In this document: positions 27,348 to 34,608 of the stretch, piece by piece
Position numbering within the stretch: the stretch's first letter is position 1
Layout: the number at the start of each line of letters is the position of its first letter
Assembly: GCA_023259135.1 (NCBI GenBank)
Contig: JAHFQX010000015.1
Location: 1-44,954, forward strand
DNA: 44,954 nt
Direction: 5' to 3'
Source: Betaproteobacteria bacterium
GTDB lineage: Bacteria; Pseudomonadota; Gammaproteobacteria; Burkholderiales; JAHFQX01
Translations under genes and position numbers: made by a program
Notes under the pieces: generated by a model
What the model was told of the DNA's origin: nothing
Databases searched by the model: none
The model's input: the letters and a program-made list of their open reading frames with translations, nothing else

Positions 27348-28391
27348 ATGACTCCGGTACCGAGAAACCGATTTTTCGCAGTGGGGATCGCGGCGTTGAC
27401 GGCGATGCTGGCTGCGACGCCGCTCCATGCCCAGGACAAAAAACTGGTGTTGCGGGTGGCGGACTCCTTTCCGCAAGGACATTACCTTTCTCGCTATGCC
27501 ACCAAATATTGGATGGAAACGGTCACCGCGGCCACCAAGGGCGGGGTGGAATTCGAGCATTATCCGGCGGAGCAATTGGGCAAGGCCAAGGATCTGCTGG
27601 CCCTGACGCTTTCCGGGGTCACGGACGTGGGCTACGTGGGGCCGTCTTATGTTTCCGACAAGATGCCGCTGTCGGCGGTGGCGCAGCTGCCCGGCAGTTT
27701 TGCCACATCCTGCGAGGGCACCTTGGCGTACTGGAAGTTGGCGAAGGACGGCATTCTCGCCCAGACAGAATTCGCTGCCAATGGGGTGAGGCTGTTGTTT
27801 ACCGTGGTGCTGGCCCCTTATCAGGTGGGCACGACCAAGCAAAAGATCGACGGGCTGAAGAGCCTGGAAGGCCTCAAGCTGCGCAGCACGGGGGGCGCGT
27901 TGGACGTGGTGGTGCGCAAGTTGAAGGCGGTTCCCGTGCAAATCGCCGCCCCGGACGTCTACGAAGCCATGTCCCGCGGCACCGTGGACGGTGGCGTGCT
28001 GCCCTATTCCAGCCTGTTTCCCTACGAGCTGCACAAGCTGCTGAAGTATTCCACCATCGGCGAGAATCTGGGGAGCTTTGTCGCCAACTACGTCATCAGC
28101 GAAGCCCGCTGGAAGCAATTGCCGGAGAATGTGCGCAAGGCAATGGAAGACGCGGGCGAGGCGGCCACCAAGCGAGCTTGCGCCTTGGTGGACAAGGATC
28201 AGGATGTCGATACCGAGAGGCTCCGGCAAGCGGGAGTGACTTTGGTGAAATTGCCCCCGGCCGAGCGGGCGGCGCTGGCCGGTCTGATGGCCTCCGTGAA
28301 TACCGAGTGGGCCGAGACCTTGGACAAGCGGGGCAAGCCGGGGACCGAGGTGCTTAAAGCCTTCAACGAGACCCTGAAGCGGACTCGCTAA
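27348..28391 (+). CDS. TRAP-type substrate-binding protein, copy 1 (DctP family)
   Basis: A 347-residue periplasmic protein. The signal peptide ends near residue 28 (PLHA before QDKKLVLRVADSF). The DctP fold is recognisable by HYPAEQLGKAKDLLALTLSG, by GLKLRS (Arg179, where the family's ligand-carboxylate-binding arginine sits) and by SRGTVDGG. Two cysteines, Cys122 (ATSCEG) and Cys278 (KRACALVDKD), and the C-terminal WAETLDKRGKPGTEVLKAF recur in all its full-length paralogues here. Ligand is unknown; TRAP proteins usually bind organic acids. The ATG at 27348 is chosen because GAGGAG precedes it. It converges on an acyl-CoA dehydrogenase gene. Confidence 0.88.
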   Translation: MTPVPRNRFFAVGIAALTAMLAATPLHAQDKKLVLRVADSFPQGHYLSRYATKYWMETVTAATKGGVEFEHYPAEQLGKAKDLLALTLSGVTDVGYVGPSYVSDKMPLSAVAQLPGSFATSCEGTLAYWKLAKDGILAQTEFAANGVRLLFTVVLAPYQVGTTKQKIDGLKSLEGLKLRSTGGALDVVVRKLKAVPVQIAAPDVYEAMSRGTVDGGVLPYSSLFPYELHKLLKYSTIGENLGSFVANYVISEARWKQLPENVRKAMEDAGEAATKRACALVDKDQDVDTERLRQAGVTLVKLPPAERAALAGLMASVNTEWAETLDKRGKPGTEVLKAFNETLKRTR

Positions 28392-28395
28392 AAAA

Positions 28396-28417
28396 TCCCG
28401 GGGGCTTCGCCCCGGGA
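28396..28417 (-). terminator. Terminator between dctP1 and acyl-CoA dehydrogenase 1
   Basis: A GC-rich hairpin (TCCCGGGG / CCCCGGGA around GCTTCG) lies between the converging genes. Read on the - strand it is followed by six T bases, so it is a canonical terminator for the dehydrogenase genes. On the + strand it has no T-run and would act more weakly for dctP1. Confidence 0.8.
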
Positions 28418-28428
28418 TGGGCCGAGAT

Positions 28429-29574
28429 CTATTTCAAGCGCATGGCCTGGGCGATCATGGTGCGCTGCACCTGGGAGGTTCCGCCGCCGACGGTGGCCTG
28501 CATGCCCTCGCGGAAATGGCGCTCCATGTCGGCATCGGGCAGCATGCCGTGGCCGCCCATGATCTGCATGCCGTTGCGGGAGACGGTTTGCAGGGTTTCC
28601 GAGGCGAACAGCTTGGCCATGGCGACTTCCTTGCCGCACGGCAAGCCCTTGGAGGCCATGTCGGCGGCGCGATAAGTGAGCAGCCGGGCGGCATCCACCT
28701 GGGTCTGCATGTCGGCCAGCATGTGGCGCAGCACCTGGAACTCGAAGATCGGCTGGCCGAACTGGACCCGCTGGTGGGCGTAGTTCAACGCGTCGGTCAC
28801 CGCCCCTTGGGCGCTGCCCATATACCCGGCGGCGGCACAAACTCTTTCTAGCAATAGATGCTCGCCGCCGATGATTTTCCAGCCGTCGCCGGGCTTGCCG
28901 AGCATTTGCGAAGCCGGGATGCGGACGTTGTCGAGGAAGATTTCGGTGGTGCTGACCGAGCGCCGGGCCAGGGTGGGCAGGGAGCGGATATCGAGGCCGG
29001 GGGTGGTGTTGGGGATGAGCAGCACCGACAGGCCCTTGCGCTTGTCCTCGGTTTTCTCGGTGCGGACCAGCATGACGATGACGGTGTTTTTCAGGCCGGC
29101 GCCGCTGCACCAGAGCTTCTGGCCGTTGACCACGTATTCATCGCCGACCCGCTCGGCGCGGGTCTGGGTGTTGGCGGCGTCGGAGCCGGCATTGGGCTCG
29201 GAAATGGACACCGAGAAGCGGATATCTCCTCTGAAGAACGGCTCCAGATATTGTTTCTGCTGCTCGGGAGTCCCGTGGTGAGCGATATTCATGGCGGTGA
29301 AGGTGGGTAAGGTAATGGCCACGCCGAAATCCACTCCGTATTTGCTCAGCATTTCCACCATGATGGCGTAGTCGAAGGCGCTCATGCCGTCGCCGCCGAC
29401 TTCCGTCGGGAACAGCAGTTTCATCCAGCCCATCTTGACGATCTTCTGATAGGCCTCATCGGGATGCTGCCGGTTGACGTCGCACTTGCGGATGTATTCG
29501 CGGCCGATTTCCTGGTCGACGAAGCGCTCCACCGAGTCGCGCCACATGATTTGTTCTTCGGTGAGAAAATTCAT
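28429..29574 (-). CDS. Acyl-CoA dehydrogenase, copy 1
   Basis: A 381-residue FAD-dependent acyl-CoA dehydrogenase: alpha N-terminal domain, middle beta domain with SISEPNAGSDAANTQTRAER, and C-terminal domain with the QRVQFGQPI segment. The usual C-terminal catalytic Glu is replaced (TVGGGTSQVQ, residues 361-370). A Glu at 243 in LLLERVCAAAG aligns with the helix-G base of isovaleryl-CoA dehydrogenase, so activity is expected, perhaps on branched or cyclic acyl-CoA. From codon 122 on it is identical at DNA level to copy 2 next door. A longer frame from 29592 is possible, but the ATG at 29574 matches copies 2 and 3. Confidence 0.92.
   Translation of the reverse strand: MNFLTEEQIMWRDSVERFVDQEIGREYIRKCDVNRQHPDEAYQKIVKMGWMKLLFPTEVGGDGMSAFDYAIMVEMLSKYGVDFGVAITLPTFTAMNIAHHGTPEQQKQYLEPFFRGDIRFSVSISEPNAGSDAANTQTRAERVGDEYVVNGQKLWCSGAGLKNTVIVMLVRTEKTEDKRKGLSVLLIPNTTPGLDIRSLPTLARRSVSTTEIFLDNVRIPASQMLGKPGDGWKIIGGEHLLLERVCAAAGYMGSAQGAVTDALNYAHQRVQFGQPIFEFQVLRHMLADMQTQVDAARLLTYRAADMASKGLPCGKEVAMAKLFASETLQTVSRNGMQIMGGHGMLPDADMERHFREGMQATVGGGTSQVQRTMIAQAMRLK
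28439..29211. repeat. 773-bp identical block, left copy
   Basis: This stretch is identical base for base, as far as reading by eye shows, to 29630-30402 (offset 1191). It covers codons 122 to nearly the end of acyl-CoA dehydrogenase 1. Flanking parts of the two genes differ clearly. No terminal inverted repeats or transposase are associated with it. Confidence 0.92.
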
Positions 29575-29619
29575 GGATTCCCCTTGCGGCAAATAAATGT
29601 TGAGAAGATGGGATGGCCG

Positions 29620-30765
29620 TTACTTGATCCGCATGGCCTGGGCGATCATGGTGCGCTGCACCTGGGAGGTTCCGCCGCCGACGGTGGCCTGCATGCCCTC
29701 GCGGAAATGGCGCTCCATGTCGGCATCGGGCAGCATGCCGTGGCCGCCCATGATCTGCATGCCGTTGCGGGAGACGGTTTGCAGGGTTTCCGAGGCGAAC
29801 AGCTTGGCCATGGCGACTTCCTTGCCGCACGGCAAGCCCTTGGAGGCCATGTCGGCGGCGCGATAAGTGAGCAGCCGGGCGGCATCCACCTGGGTCTGCA
29901 TGTCGGCCAGCATGTGGCGCAGCACCTGGAACTCGAAGATCGGCTGGCCGAACTGGACCCGCTGGTGGGCGTAGTTCAACGCGTCGGTCACCGCCCCTTG
30001 GGCGCTGCCCATATACCCGGCGGCGGCACAAACTCTTTCTAGCAATAGATGCTCGCCGCCGATGATTTTCCAGCCGTCGCCGGGCTTGCCGAGCATTTGC
30101 GAAGCCGGGATGCGGACGTTGTCGAGGAAGATTTCGGTGGTGCTGACCGAGCGCCGGGCCAGGGTGGGCAGGGAGCGGATATCGAGGCCGGGGGTGGTGT
30201 TGGGGATGAGCAGCACCGACAGGCCCTTGCGCTTGTCCTCGGTTTTCTCGGTGCGGACCAGCATGACGATGACGGTGTTTTTCAGGCCGGCGCCGCTGCA
30301 CCAGAGCTTCTGGCCGTTGACCACGTATTCATCGCCGACCCGCTCGGCGCGGGTCTGGGTGTTGGCGGCGTCGGAGCCGGCATTGGGCTCGGAAATGGAC
30401 ACGGCAAAACGGATTTTCCCCTCGAAGAAAGGATCGAGATATTGCTTTCTCTGTTCCGGGGTCCCGTGTCTGGCGATATTCATGGCGGTGAAGGTGGGCA
30501 GCATGATGGCGACGCCGAAATCCACCCCATACTTGCTCAGCATCTCGCACATGATGGCATAGTCGAACACGCTCACGCCGTCCCCCCCCACCTCCGGCGG
30601 GAACATGAGCTTGAGCCAGCCCATCTTGGCGATCTTCTGATAGGCCTCATCGGGATGCTGCCGGTTGACGTCGCACTTGCGGATATATTCGCGGCCGATT
30701 TCCTGGTCGACGAAGCGCTCCACCGAATCGCGCCACATGATTTGTTCTTCGCTTAAGAAATTCAT
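29620..30765 (-). CDS. Acyl-CoA dehydrogenase, copy 2
   Basis: A 381-residue paralogue of copy 1, 45 nt upstream of it in the same orientation and probably in one transcript. The first 121 residues differ from copy 1 at 15 positions (for example M51L, T57P, V73C, R115E, D117K); the rest is identical except the penultimate residue. It keeps the Glu243 base and the Gly-rich TVGGGTSQVQ. The N-terminal differences include positions that could line the acyl pocket or the dimer interface, so the two may differ in substrate or partner. A GGAGGAAC site precedes the ATG, and a good promoter lies about 165 bases upstream. Confidence 0.92.
   Translation of the reverse strand: MNFLSEEQIMWRDSVERFVDQEIGREYIRKCDVNRQHPDEAYQKIAKMGWLKLMFPPEVGGDGVSVFDYAIMCEMLSKYGVDFGVAIMLPTFTAMNIARHGTPEQRKQYLDPFFEGKIRFAVSISEPNAGSDAANTQTRAERVGDEYVVNGQKLWCSGAGLKNTVIVMLVRTEKTEDKRKGLSVLLIPNTTPGLDIRSLPTLARRSVSTTEIFLDNVRIPASQMLGKPGDGWKIIGGEHLLLERVCAAAGYMGSAQGAVTDALNYAHQRVQFGQPIFEFQVLRHMLADMQTQVDAARLLTYRAADMASKGLPCGKEVAMAKLFASETLQTVSRNGMQIMGGHGMLPDADMERHFREGMQATVGGGTSQVQRTMIAQAMRIK
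29630..30402. repeat. 773-bp identical block, right copy
   Basis: Partner of the block at 28439-29211, within acyl-CoA dehydrogenase 2. Identity ends abruptly at both sides, while the adjoining 5' parts of the two genes show many base changes. This is the mark of recent gene conversion or of a recombination between tandem copies. Confidence 0.92.
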
Positions 30766-31128
30766 GATTTAGTTCCTCCGGTTGTTGAATCAGGGGGTGA
30801 ATGGCAAAGCAATCCGAGCCTTGCCTTTGGGAAGGCTTCAGGGAAGGGCTACAGGGAGACGGGATCTCCACACGGCCACTCCCCAACCGCCACGGAAGCC
30901 AAGCCCCGTAGCGGCGCCGCAAATGTCCGGATGTTAAGCCCAGGAAAGGGGGGTTGTCAAAGAGAATGACAAGAGCAGGCGCGCCTTGCCCGCCGGTCAA
31001 GCACTTGCTTGCTTTACGGCGTGACTTGAGGCTGATTAGGATAGCGGTGACCGGGTAAGGGCGCCTATAATCCCGCACGGAGCAGTGGTCGATGAAACTC
31101 AAAATAACCCGACCCAGGAGGAGATTCC
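30766..31128. other. 363-bp divergent intergenic region
   Basis: No gene seen. It separates acyl-CoA dehydrogenase 2 (leftward) from dctP2 (rightward). Contents: a long leader for the dehydrogenase with a small hairpin GGAGA/TCTCC (30855-30869); the leftward promoter at 30931-30960; and, for dctP2, a TATAAT at 31066-31071 without a clear -35, giving a leader of about 50 nt. An AGGAGGAG ribosome-binding site for dctP2 lies at 31116-31123. Confidence 0.6.
30922..30960 (-). promoter_or_regulatory. Promoter of acyl-CoA dehydrogenases 2 and 1
   Basis: On the - strand consensus TTGACA (30960-30955), 18 bases, TAACAT (30936-30931). Directly after the -10 comes CCGGACATT, part of an imperfect palindrome (30922-30935) at the expected start point. 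The transcript would have a leader of roughly 160 nt. Confidence 0.65.
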
Positions 31129-32181
31129 ATGAAAAACTTGCGTTTTTACGCCATTGCGGCAGCTTTACTGGTTTTGTCCGCCGGCGGCGGGACCGTTTGG
31201 GCTCAGGTAGCCCAGAATCAAAATCGGCCACTAGAAAAGAAAATCCGCCTGCGGGTCGCGGACGCTTTTCCGGTGGGCCACTATATCGCCGAGTACGCCA
31301 CCCGCTATTGGATGGATCAGGTGACGCAGCTCACCGGCGGGGCCGTCGAGTTCGAATATTACCCGGCCGAGCAGTTGGGCAAGGCCAAGGACTTGCTGGC
31401 GCTGACTCTTTCCGGGGTGACGGACGTCGGTTACGTGGTTCCGTCCTACGTCTCCGATAAAATGCCGTTGTCGGCGGTGGCCGAACTGCCCGGCGGCTTC
31501 CCGACCTCTTGCGCCGGGGTGGCGGCCTACTGGAAGCTTTCCAAGGACGGTTTCCTGGCCCAGAAGGAATTCACTCCTAACGGGGTCCGGGTCTTGTTCT
31601 CCTTCGTATTGGCCCCCTATCAGATTGCCGTGAAGCCGAAATTTCAAGGGCTCAAGGATTTGGAGGGATTGAAGCTGCGCTCCATCGGTGGCGCTCAGGA
31701 CATCACGGTGCGGAAATTTAAGGCCGTGCCGGTGCGCATGGCGTCTCCGGAAGTTTTCGAATCCATGTCCCGGGGTACCATCGATGGCGCTATATTCCCG
31801 TATGCCAGCATGGTGACCTATGACTTGCCGGTGAAGTATGTCTCCGTGGGCGAAAACTTCGGCACCGCCGCCGGCCATTACATGATGAGCGAGAGCCGCT
31901 GGAAAACCCTGCCGGCCGGTGTGCAGAAAGCCATGCTGGAAGCGGGGGACGCCACCGCCAAGCATGCCTGCGCCTTGTTCGACAAGGACGTGGACGCGGC
32001 CCTCGATAAGCTCAAGCAACGGCAAGTTACCCCGGTGCAACTGAGTCTGGAAGAAAAGCGGCAACTGGCCGCGGCTCTGGTCACGGTAGGAGCGGAGTGG
32101 GCCGAAGGCCTCGACAAGCGGGGCAAGCCCGGAACGGAAACCTTAAAAGCTTTTCGGGAAGCTTTGCCGCCCGCCCGTTAA
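31129..32181 (+). CDS. TRAP-type substrate-binding protein, copy 2 (DctP family)
   Basis: A 350-residue periplasmic protein with a signal peptide ending near residue 25 (GTVWA before Q). It shares EYYPAEQLGKAKDLLALTLSG, the binding-site arginine (Arg184 in GLKLRS), Cys128 and Cys281, and the C-terminal WAEGLDKRGKPGTETLKAF with the other copies. It is closest by eye to copy 1 (SDKMPLSAV, VPSYV, SRGT). The AGGAGGAG site is excellent, suggesting high expression. dctP3 follows 62 bases later. Ligand unknown. Confidence 0.88.
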   Translation: MKNLRFYAIAAALLVLSAGGGTVWAQVAQNQNRPLEKKIRLRVADAFPVGHYIAEYATRYWMDQVTQLTGGAVEFEYYPAEQLGKAKDLLALTLSGVTDVGYVVPSYVSDKMPLSAVAELPGGFPTSCAGVAAYWKLSKDGFLAQKEFTPNGVRVLFSFVLAPYQIAVKPKFQGLKDLEGLKLRSIGGAQDITVRKFKAVPVRMASPEVFESMSRGTIDGAIFPYASMVTYDLPVKYVSVGENFGTAAGHYMMSESRWKTLPAGVQKAMLEAGDATAKHACALFDKDVDAALDKLKQRQVTPVQLSLEEKRQLAAALVTVGAEWAEGLDKRGKPGTETLKAFREALPPAR

Positions 32182-32199
32182 GCGCTGCCATTGGAGAAT

Positions 32200-32219
32200 C
32201 GGGGGTAATTCCGCCCCCG
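32200..32219 (+). other. Intergenic hairpin dctP2-dctP3
   Basis: CGGGGG and CCCCCG arms separated by TAATTCCG. There is no T-run after it, so it is more likely an RNA-stability or partial attenuation element than a full terminator. Confidence 0.45.
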
Positions 32220-32243
32220 TGTTTGAGTCATTGGAGGTAGACA

Positions 32244-33269
32244 ATGAAGCTGCTATGCAAAGGTTTTGCATTGTTGATGCTCTTGGGCGGCGCAAGCGTC
32301 GTCTTCGCCCAGGGGAAACTGACGCTGCGGGTTTCCGACCAATTTCCTCCCGCCCATTTTGTTTACGACAGCATCAAGTTCTGGATGGCCGAGGTGGAAA
32401 AGGCGGCCGGCGGGGCGGTGAAGTTCGACTATTTTCCCGGCGAGCAGTTGGGCAAGGCCAAGGATCAACTGGCGTTGATCCAGTCCGGCGTGGTGGATGT
32501 CAGCTTGGTGGTGCCCTCCTACACCTCGGACAAGATGCCCCTGTCCGCCGTCGCCGAGCTTCCGGGGATGGTCGATCCCAAAACATCCTGCGCGGGCAGC
32601 GTCGCCTATACCCAACTTGCCCAGACTGGGATTTTCGCCAAGCAGGAATACGATCCGGCCGGGGTGCGGATGATTTGGGGCTTTGCCTATCCCCCTTATC
32701 AACTCATGATGGCTCAGCGGCTGCTGACCTCGTTGAAGGACGTTGAGGGCGCCAAGATCCGCACGTTGGGGAACTCCATGGACATTCTGGTGCGTCATCT
32801 CAAGGGGGTGCCGGTGAGAATCCCCCTGCCGGATGTGTACGAGGCCTTGTCCCGGGGTACCATCGACGGGTTGATGTACACCCATGCGGGAATGTATGCC
32901 TACAAGATGGAGGGGCTGATCAAGTCCGCTACCACGAGCGGCAGCTTCGGTAGCGCGGTGGGGGGGTACAGCATCAGCGAAAAGCGCTGGAAGGAACTCC
33001 CCGCGCCGATCCAGAAGGCGATGATGGATGCCGGAGAGAGGGCTACTCGCCACTTGTGCGCCCGCATGGACAAGGATGCCCAGGAAGCCTTGGAGAAATT
33101 AAAGCAGCGTGGAGTAACGATGGCGTCTTTCTCTCCGGCGGACCAGAAAGAGTTGGAAAAAATCTACGCCATGACAGCCAACGAGTGGGTCGCCGGCATG
33201 GACAAGCGGGGCAAGCCGGGCGGCGAGGCTCTCAAGGCATTTCGCGAAGCGGTGGCCCAGGCTCGCTGA
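32244..33269 (+). CDS. TRAP-type substrate-binding protein, copy 3 (DctP family)
   Basis: A 341-residue periplasmic protein; signal peptide to about residue 22 (VVFA before Q). It has FPGEQLGKAKDQLALIQSG, the arginine in GAKIRTLG, Cys116 and Cys272, and the tail WVAGMDKRGKPGGEALKAF. It is the most divergent of the full-length copies: the ligand-side segment reads SRGTIDGLMYTHAGMYAY instead of the usual DGxxxPYSS pattern, which points to a different ligand. A GGAGG site precedes the ATG. It converges on acyl-CoA dehydrogenase 3. Confidence 0.87.
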   Translation: MKLLCKGFALLMLLGGASVVFAQGKLTLRVSDQFPPAHFVYDSIKFWMAEVEKAAGGAVKFDYFPGEQLGKAKDQLALIQSGVVDVSLVVPSYTSDKMPLSAVAELPGMVDPKTSCAGSVAYTQLAQTGIFAKQEYDPAGVRMIWGFAYPPYQLMMAQRLLTSLKDVEGAKIRTLGNSMDILVRHLKGVPVRIPLPDVYEALSRGTIDGLMYTHAGMYAYKMEGLIKSATTSGSFGSAVGGYSISEKRWKELPAPIQKAMMDAGERATRHLCARMDKDAQEALEKLKQRGVTMASFSPADQKELEKIYAMTANEWVAGMDKRGKPGGEALKAFREAVAQAR

Positions 33270-33286
33270 GAAGGGGCTCCGGGAGA

Positions 33287-33314
33287 GGCCGAGAGGGGAT
33301 TGCCCCTCTCGGCC
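33287..33314. terminator. Strong hairpin between dctP3 and acyl-CoA dehydrogenase 3
   Basis: A perfect 12-bp stem (GGCCGAGAGGGG / CCCCTCTCGGCC) with a four-base loop, in the 58-bp gap between converging genes. T-runs are lacking on both sides, but stem strength and position suggest termination or 3'-end protection for both transcripts. Confidence 0.65.
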
Positions 33315-33327
33315 CCCGTATACCCGA

Positions 33328-34473
33328 TCAGCGCAGCCGCATCTCCTGGGAAATCATGGTGCGCTGGATCTGGGAGGTGCCGCCGCCGACGGTGGCCTGC
33401 ATGCCTTCGCGGAAATAGCGTTCCATGTCGCCATCCGGCAGCATGCCGTGGCCGCCCATGATCTGCATGCCGTTGCGGGAAACGGTTTGCAGGGTCTCCG
33501 AGGCGAACAGCTTGGCCATGGCGACCTCCTTGCGGCAGGGCAGGCCCTGGCTGGCCATTTCGGCGGCACGATAGGTGAGCAGCCGAGCGGCATCCACTTG
33601 AGTTTGCATGTCGGCCAGCATGTGGCGCAGCACCTGAAACTCGAAGATCGGCTGACCGAACTGTACTCGTTGGTGGGCATAGCGCAGCGCATCGGTGACC
33701 GCGCCTTGGGCATTGCCGACATAGCCGGCGGCGATGGCGATGCGCTCCAGCTGCAGATGCTCGCCGCCGATGATTTTCCAGCCGTCGCCGGGCTTGCCCA
33801 GCATTTGGGCAGCGGGGATCCGCACGTTGTCCAGGAAGATCTCCGTGGTGGTAATGGAGCGGCGGGCCAGGGTGCTAAGGGGCCGGATGTCGAGGCCGGG
33901 AGTGGTGTTGGGAATGATGAATACCGACAATCCCTTGCGCTTGTCATCGGTTTTTTCGGTCCGCACCAGCATCAGGATGACCGCGTCTTTGTTGGCGGCG
34001 CCGCTGCACCAGAGCTTCTGGCCGTTGACCACGTATTCATCGCCGACCCGCTCGGCGCGGGTCTGGGTGTTGGCGGCGTCGGAGCCGGCATTGGGCTCGG
34101 AGATGGAAATGGGGATGCGGATCTCGCCCCGCATGAAGGGCTCCAGGTATTGCTTCTTTTGCTCGGGGGTGCCGTGCAATACCAGATTCATGGCGGTGAA
34201 AGTCGAGCCGGTGATGGCAGCGGAAAAATCGAAGCCGTACTTGGCCAAGCCCTCGCACATCAGCGCATAAGCGAAGATGTCGGCGCCGTCGCCACCATCG
34301 GCTTCCGGGATGATCAGCCGGTGCCAGCCCAATTGGGCGGCTTTTTCATAGGCCTCGAAGGGGAAGCGTCGTTCGACGTCGCACTTGCGAATGTATTCGC
34401 GGCCGATCTCCTGGTCGACCCAGCGCTCCACGGTATCTTTCCAAAGCTGTTGCTCCTCGGTGAGAAAATTCAT
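33328..34473 (-). CDS. Acyl-CoA dehydrogenase, copy 3
   Basis: A 381-residue paralogue of copies 1 and 2, same length and motifs: SISEPNAGSDAANTQTRAER, a Glu in LQLERIAIAAG at the helix-G position, and TVGGGTSQIQ in place of the usual C-terminal catalytic Glu. It is more diverged overall (WVDQ, IIPEADGGDGADIFAYALM), except for a 106-bp tract at 33996-34101 that is identical to copies 1 and 2. It is divergent from the CoA-transferase operon. The frame is open far upstream of the true ATG, but that extension overlaps the divergent gene and is not coding. Confidence 0.92.
   Translation of the reverse strand: MNFLTEEQQLWKDTVERWVDQEIGREYIRKCDVERRFPFEAYEKAAQLGWHRLIIPEADGGDGADIFAYALMCEGLAKYGFDFSAAITGSTFTAMNLVLHGTPEQKKQYLEPFMRGEIRIPISISEPNAGSDAANTQTRAERVGDEYVVNGQKLWCSGAANKDAVILMLVRTEKTDDKRKGLSVFIIPNTTPGLDIRPLSTLARRSITTTEIFLDNVRIPAAQMLGKPGDGWKIIGGEHLQLERIAIAAGYVGNAQGAVTDALRYAHQRVQFGQPIFEFQVLRHMLADMQTQVDAARLLTYRAAEMASQGLPCRKEVAMAKLFASETLQTVSRNGMQIMGGHGMLPDGDMERYFREGMQATVGGGTSQIQRTMISQEMRLR
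33996..34101. repeat. 106-bp tract shared by all three acyl-CoA dehydrogenase copies
   Basis: Identical to 29097-29202 (and so to the same part of copy 2), while sequence on either side differs. It encodes the SEPNAGSDAANTQ flavin/substrate region. A short conversion tract or very strong codon-level constraint would explain it. Confidence 0.75.
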
Positions 34474-34555
34474 GTCGGTTGCCTCTCTAAGGTTTGGTGG
34501 ATAATCAACGGCCGAGCTCTCTGCGGGGGCTTTTCTTGGGGCCCGGGGGGTGTGA

Positions 34556-34587
34556 TAACATGTTTGTCCGGACCTTACAAGCCGGAC
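34556..34587 (+). promoter_or_regulatory. Candidate caiB operon promoter and inverted repeat
   Basis: TAACAT at 34556-34561 may be the -10 box (the -35, TTCTTG, is weak). Three bases later TGTCCGGA begins, and an inverted repeat GTCCGG (34566-34571) / CCGGAC (34582-34587) with a ten-base spacer lies across the start point and early leader. It could be an operator or a leader hairpin. A GAGGAG ribosome-binding site follows before the ATG at 34609. Confidence 0.45.
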
Positions 34588-34608
34588 GATAAGAGGAGAA
34601 ATCATTTC

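Noticed and set aside
28439-30402. The identical blocks as a mobile element or composite transposon
   Set aside because: The blocks fall inside two coding frames in register. No inverted ends, target duplications or transposase are present, so gene conversion fits better.
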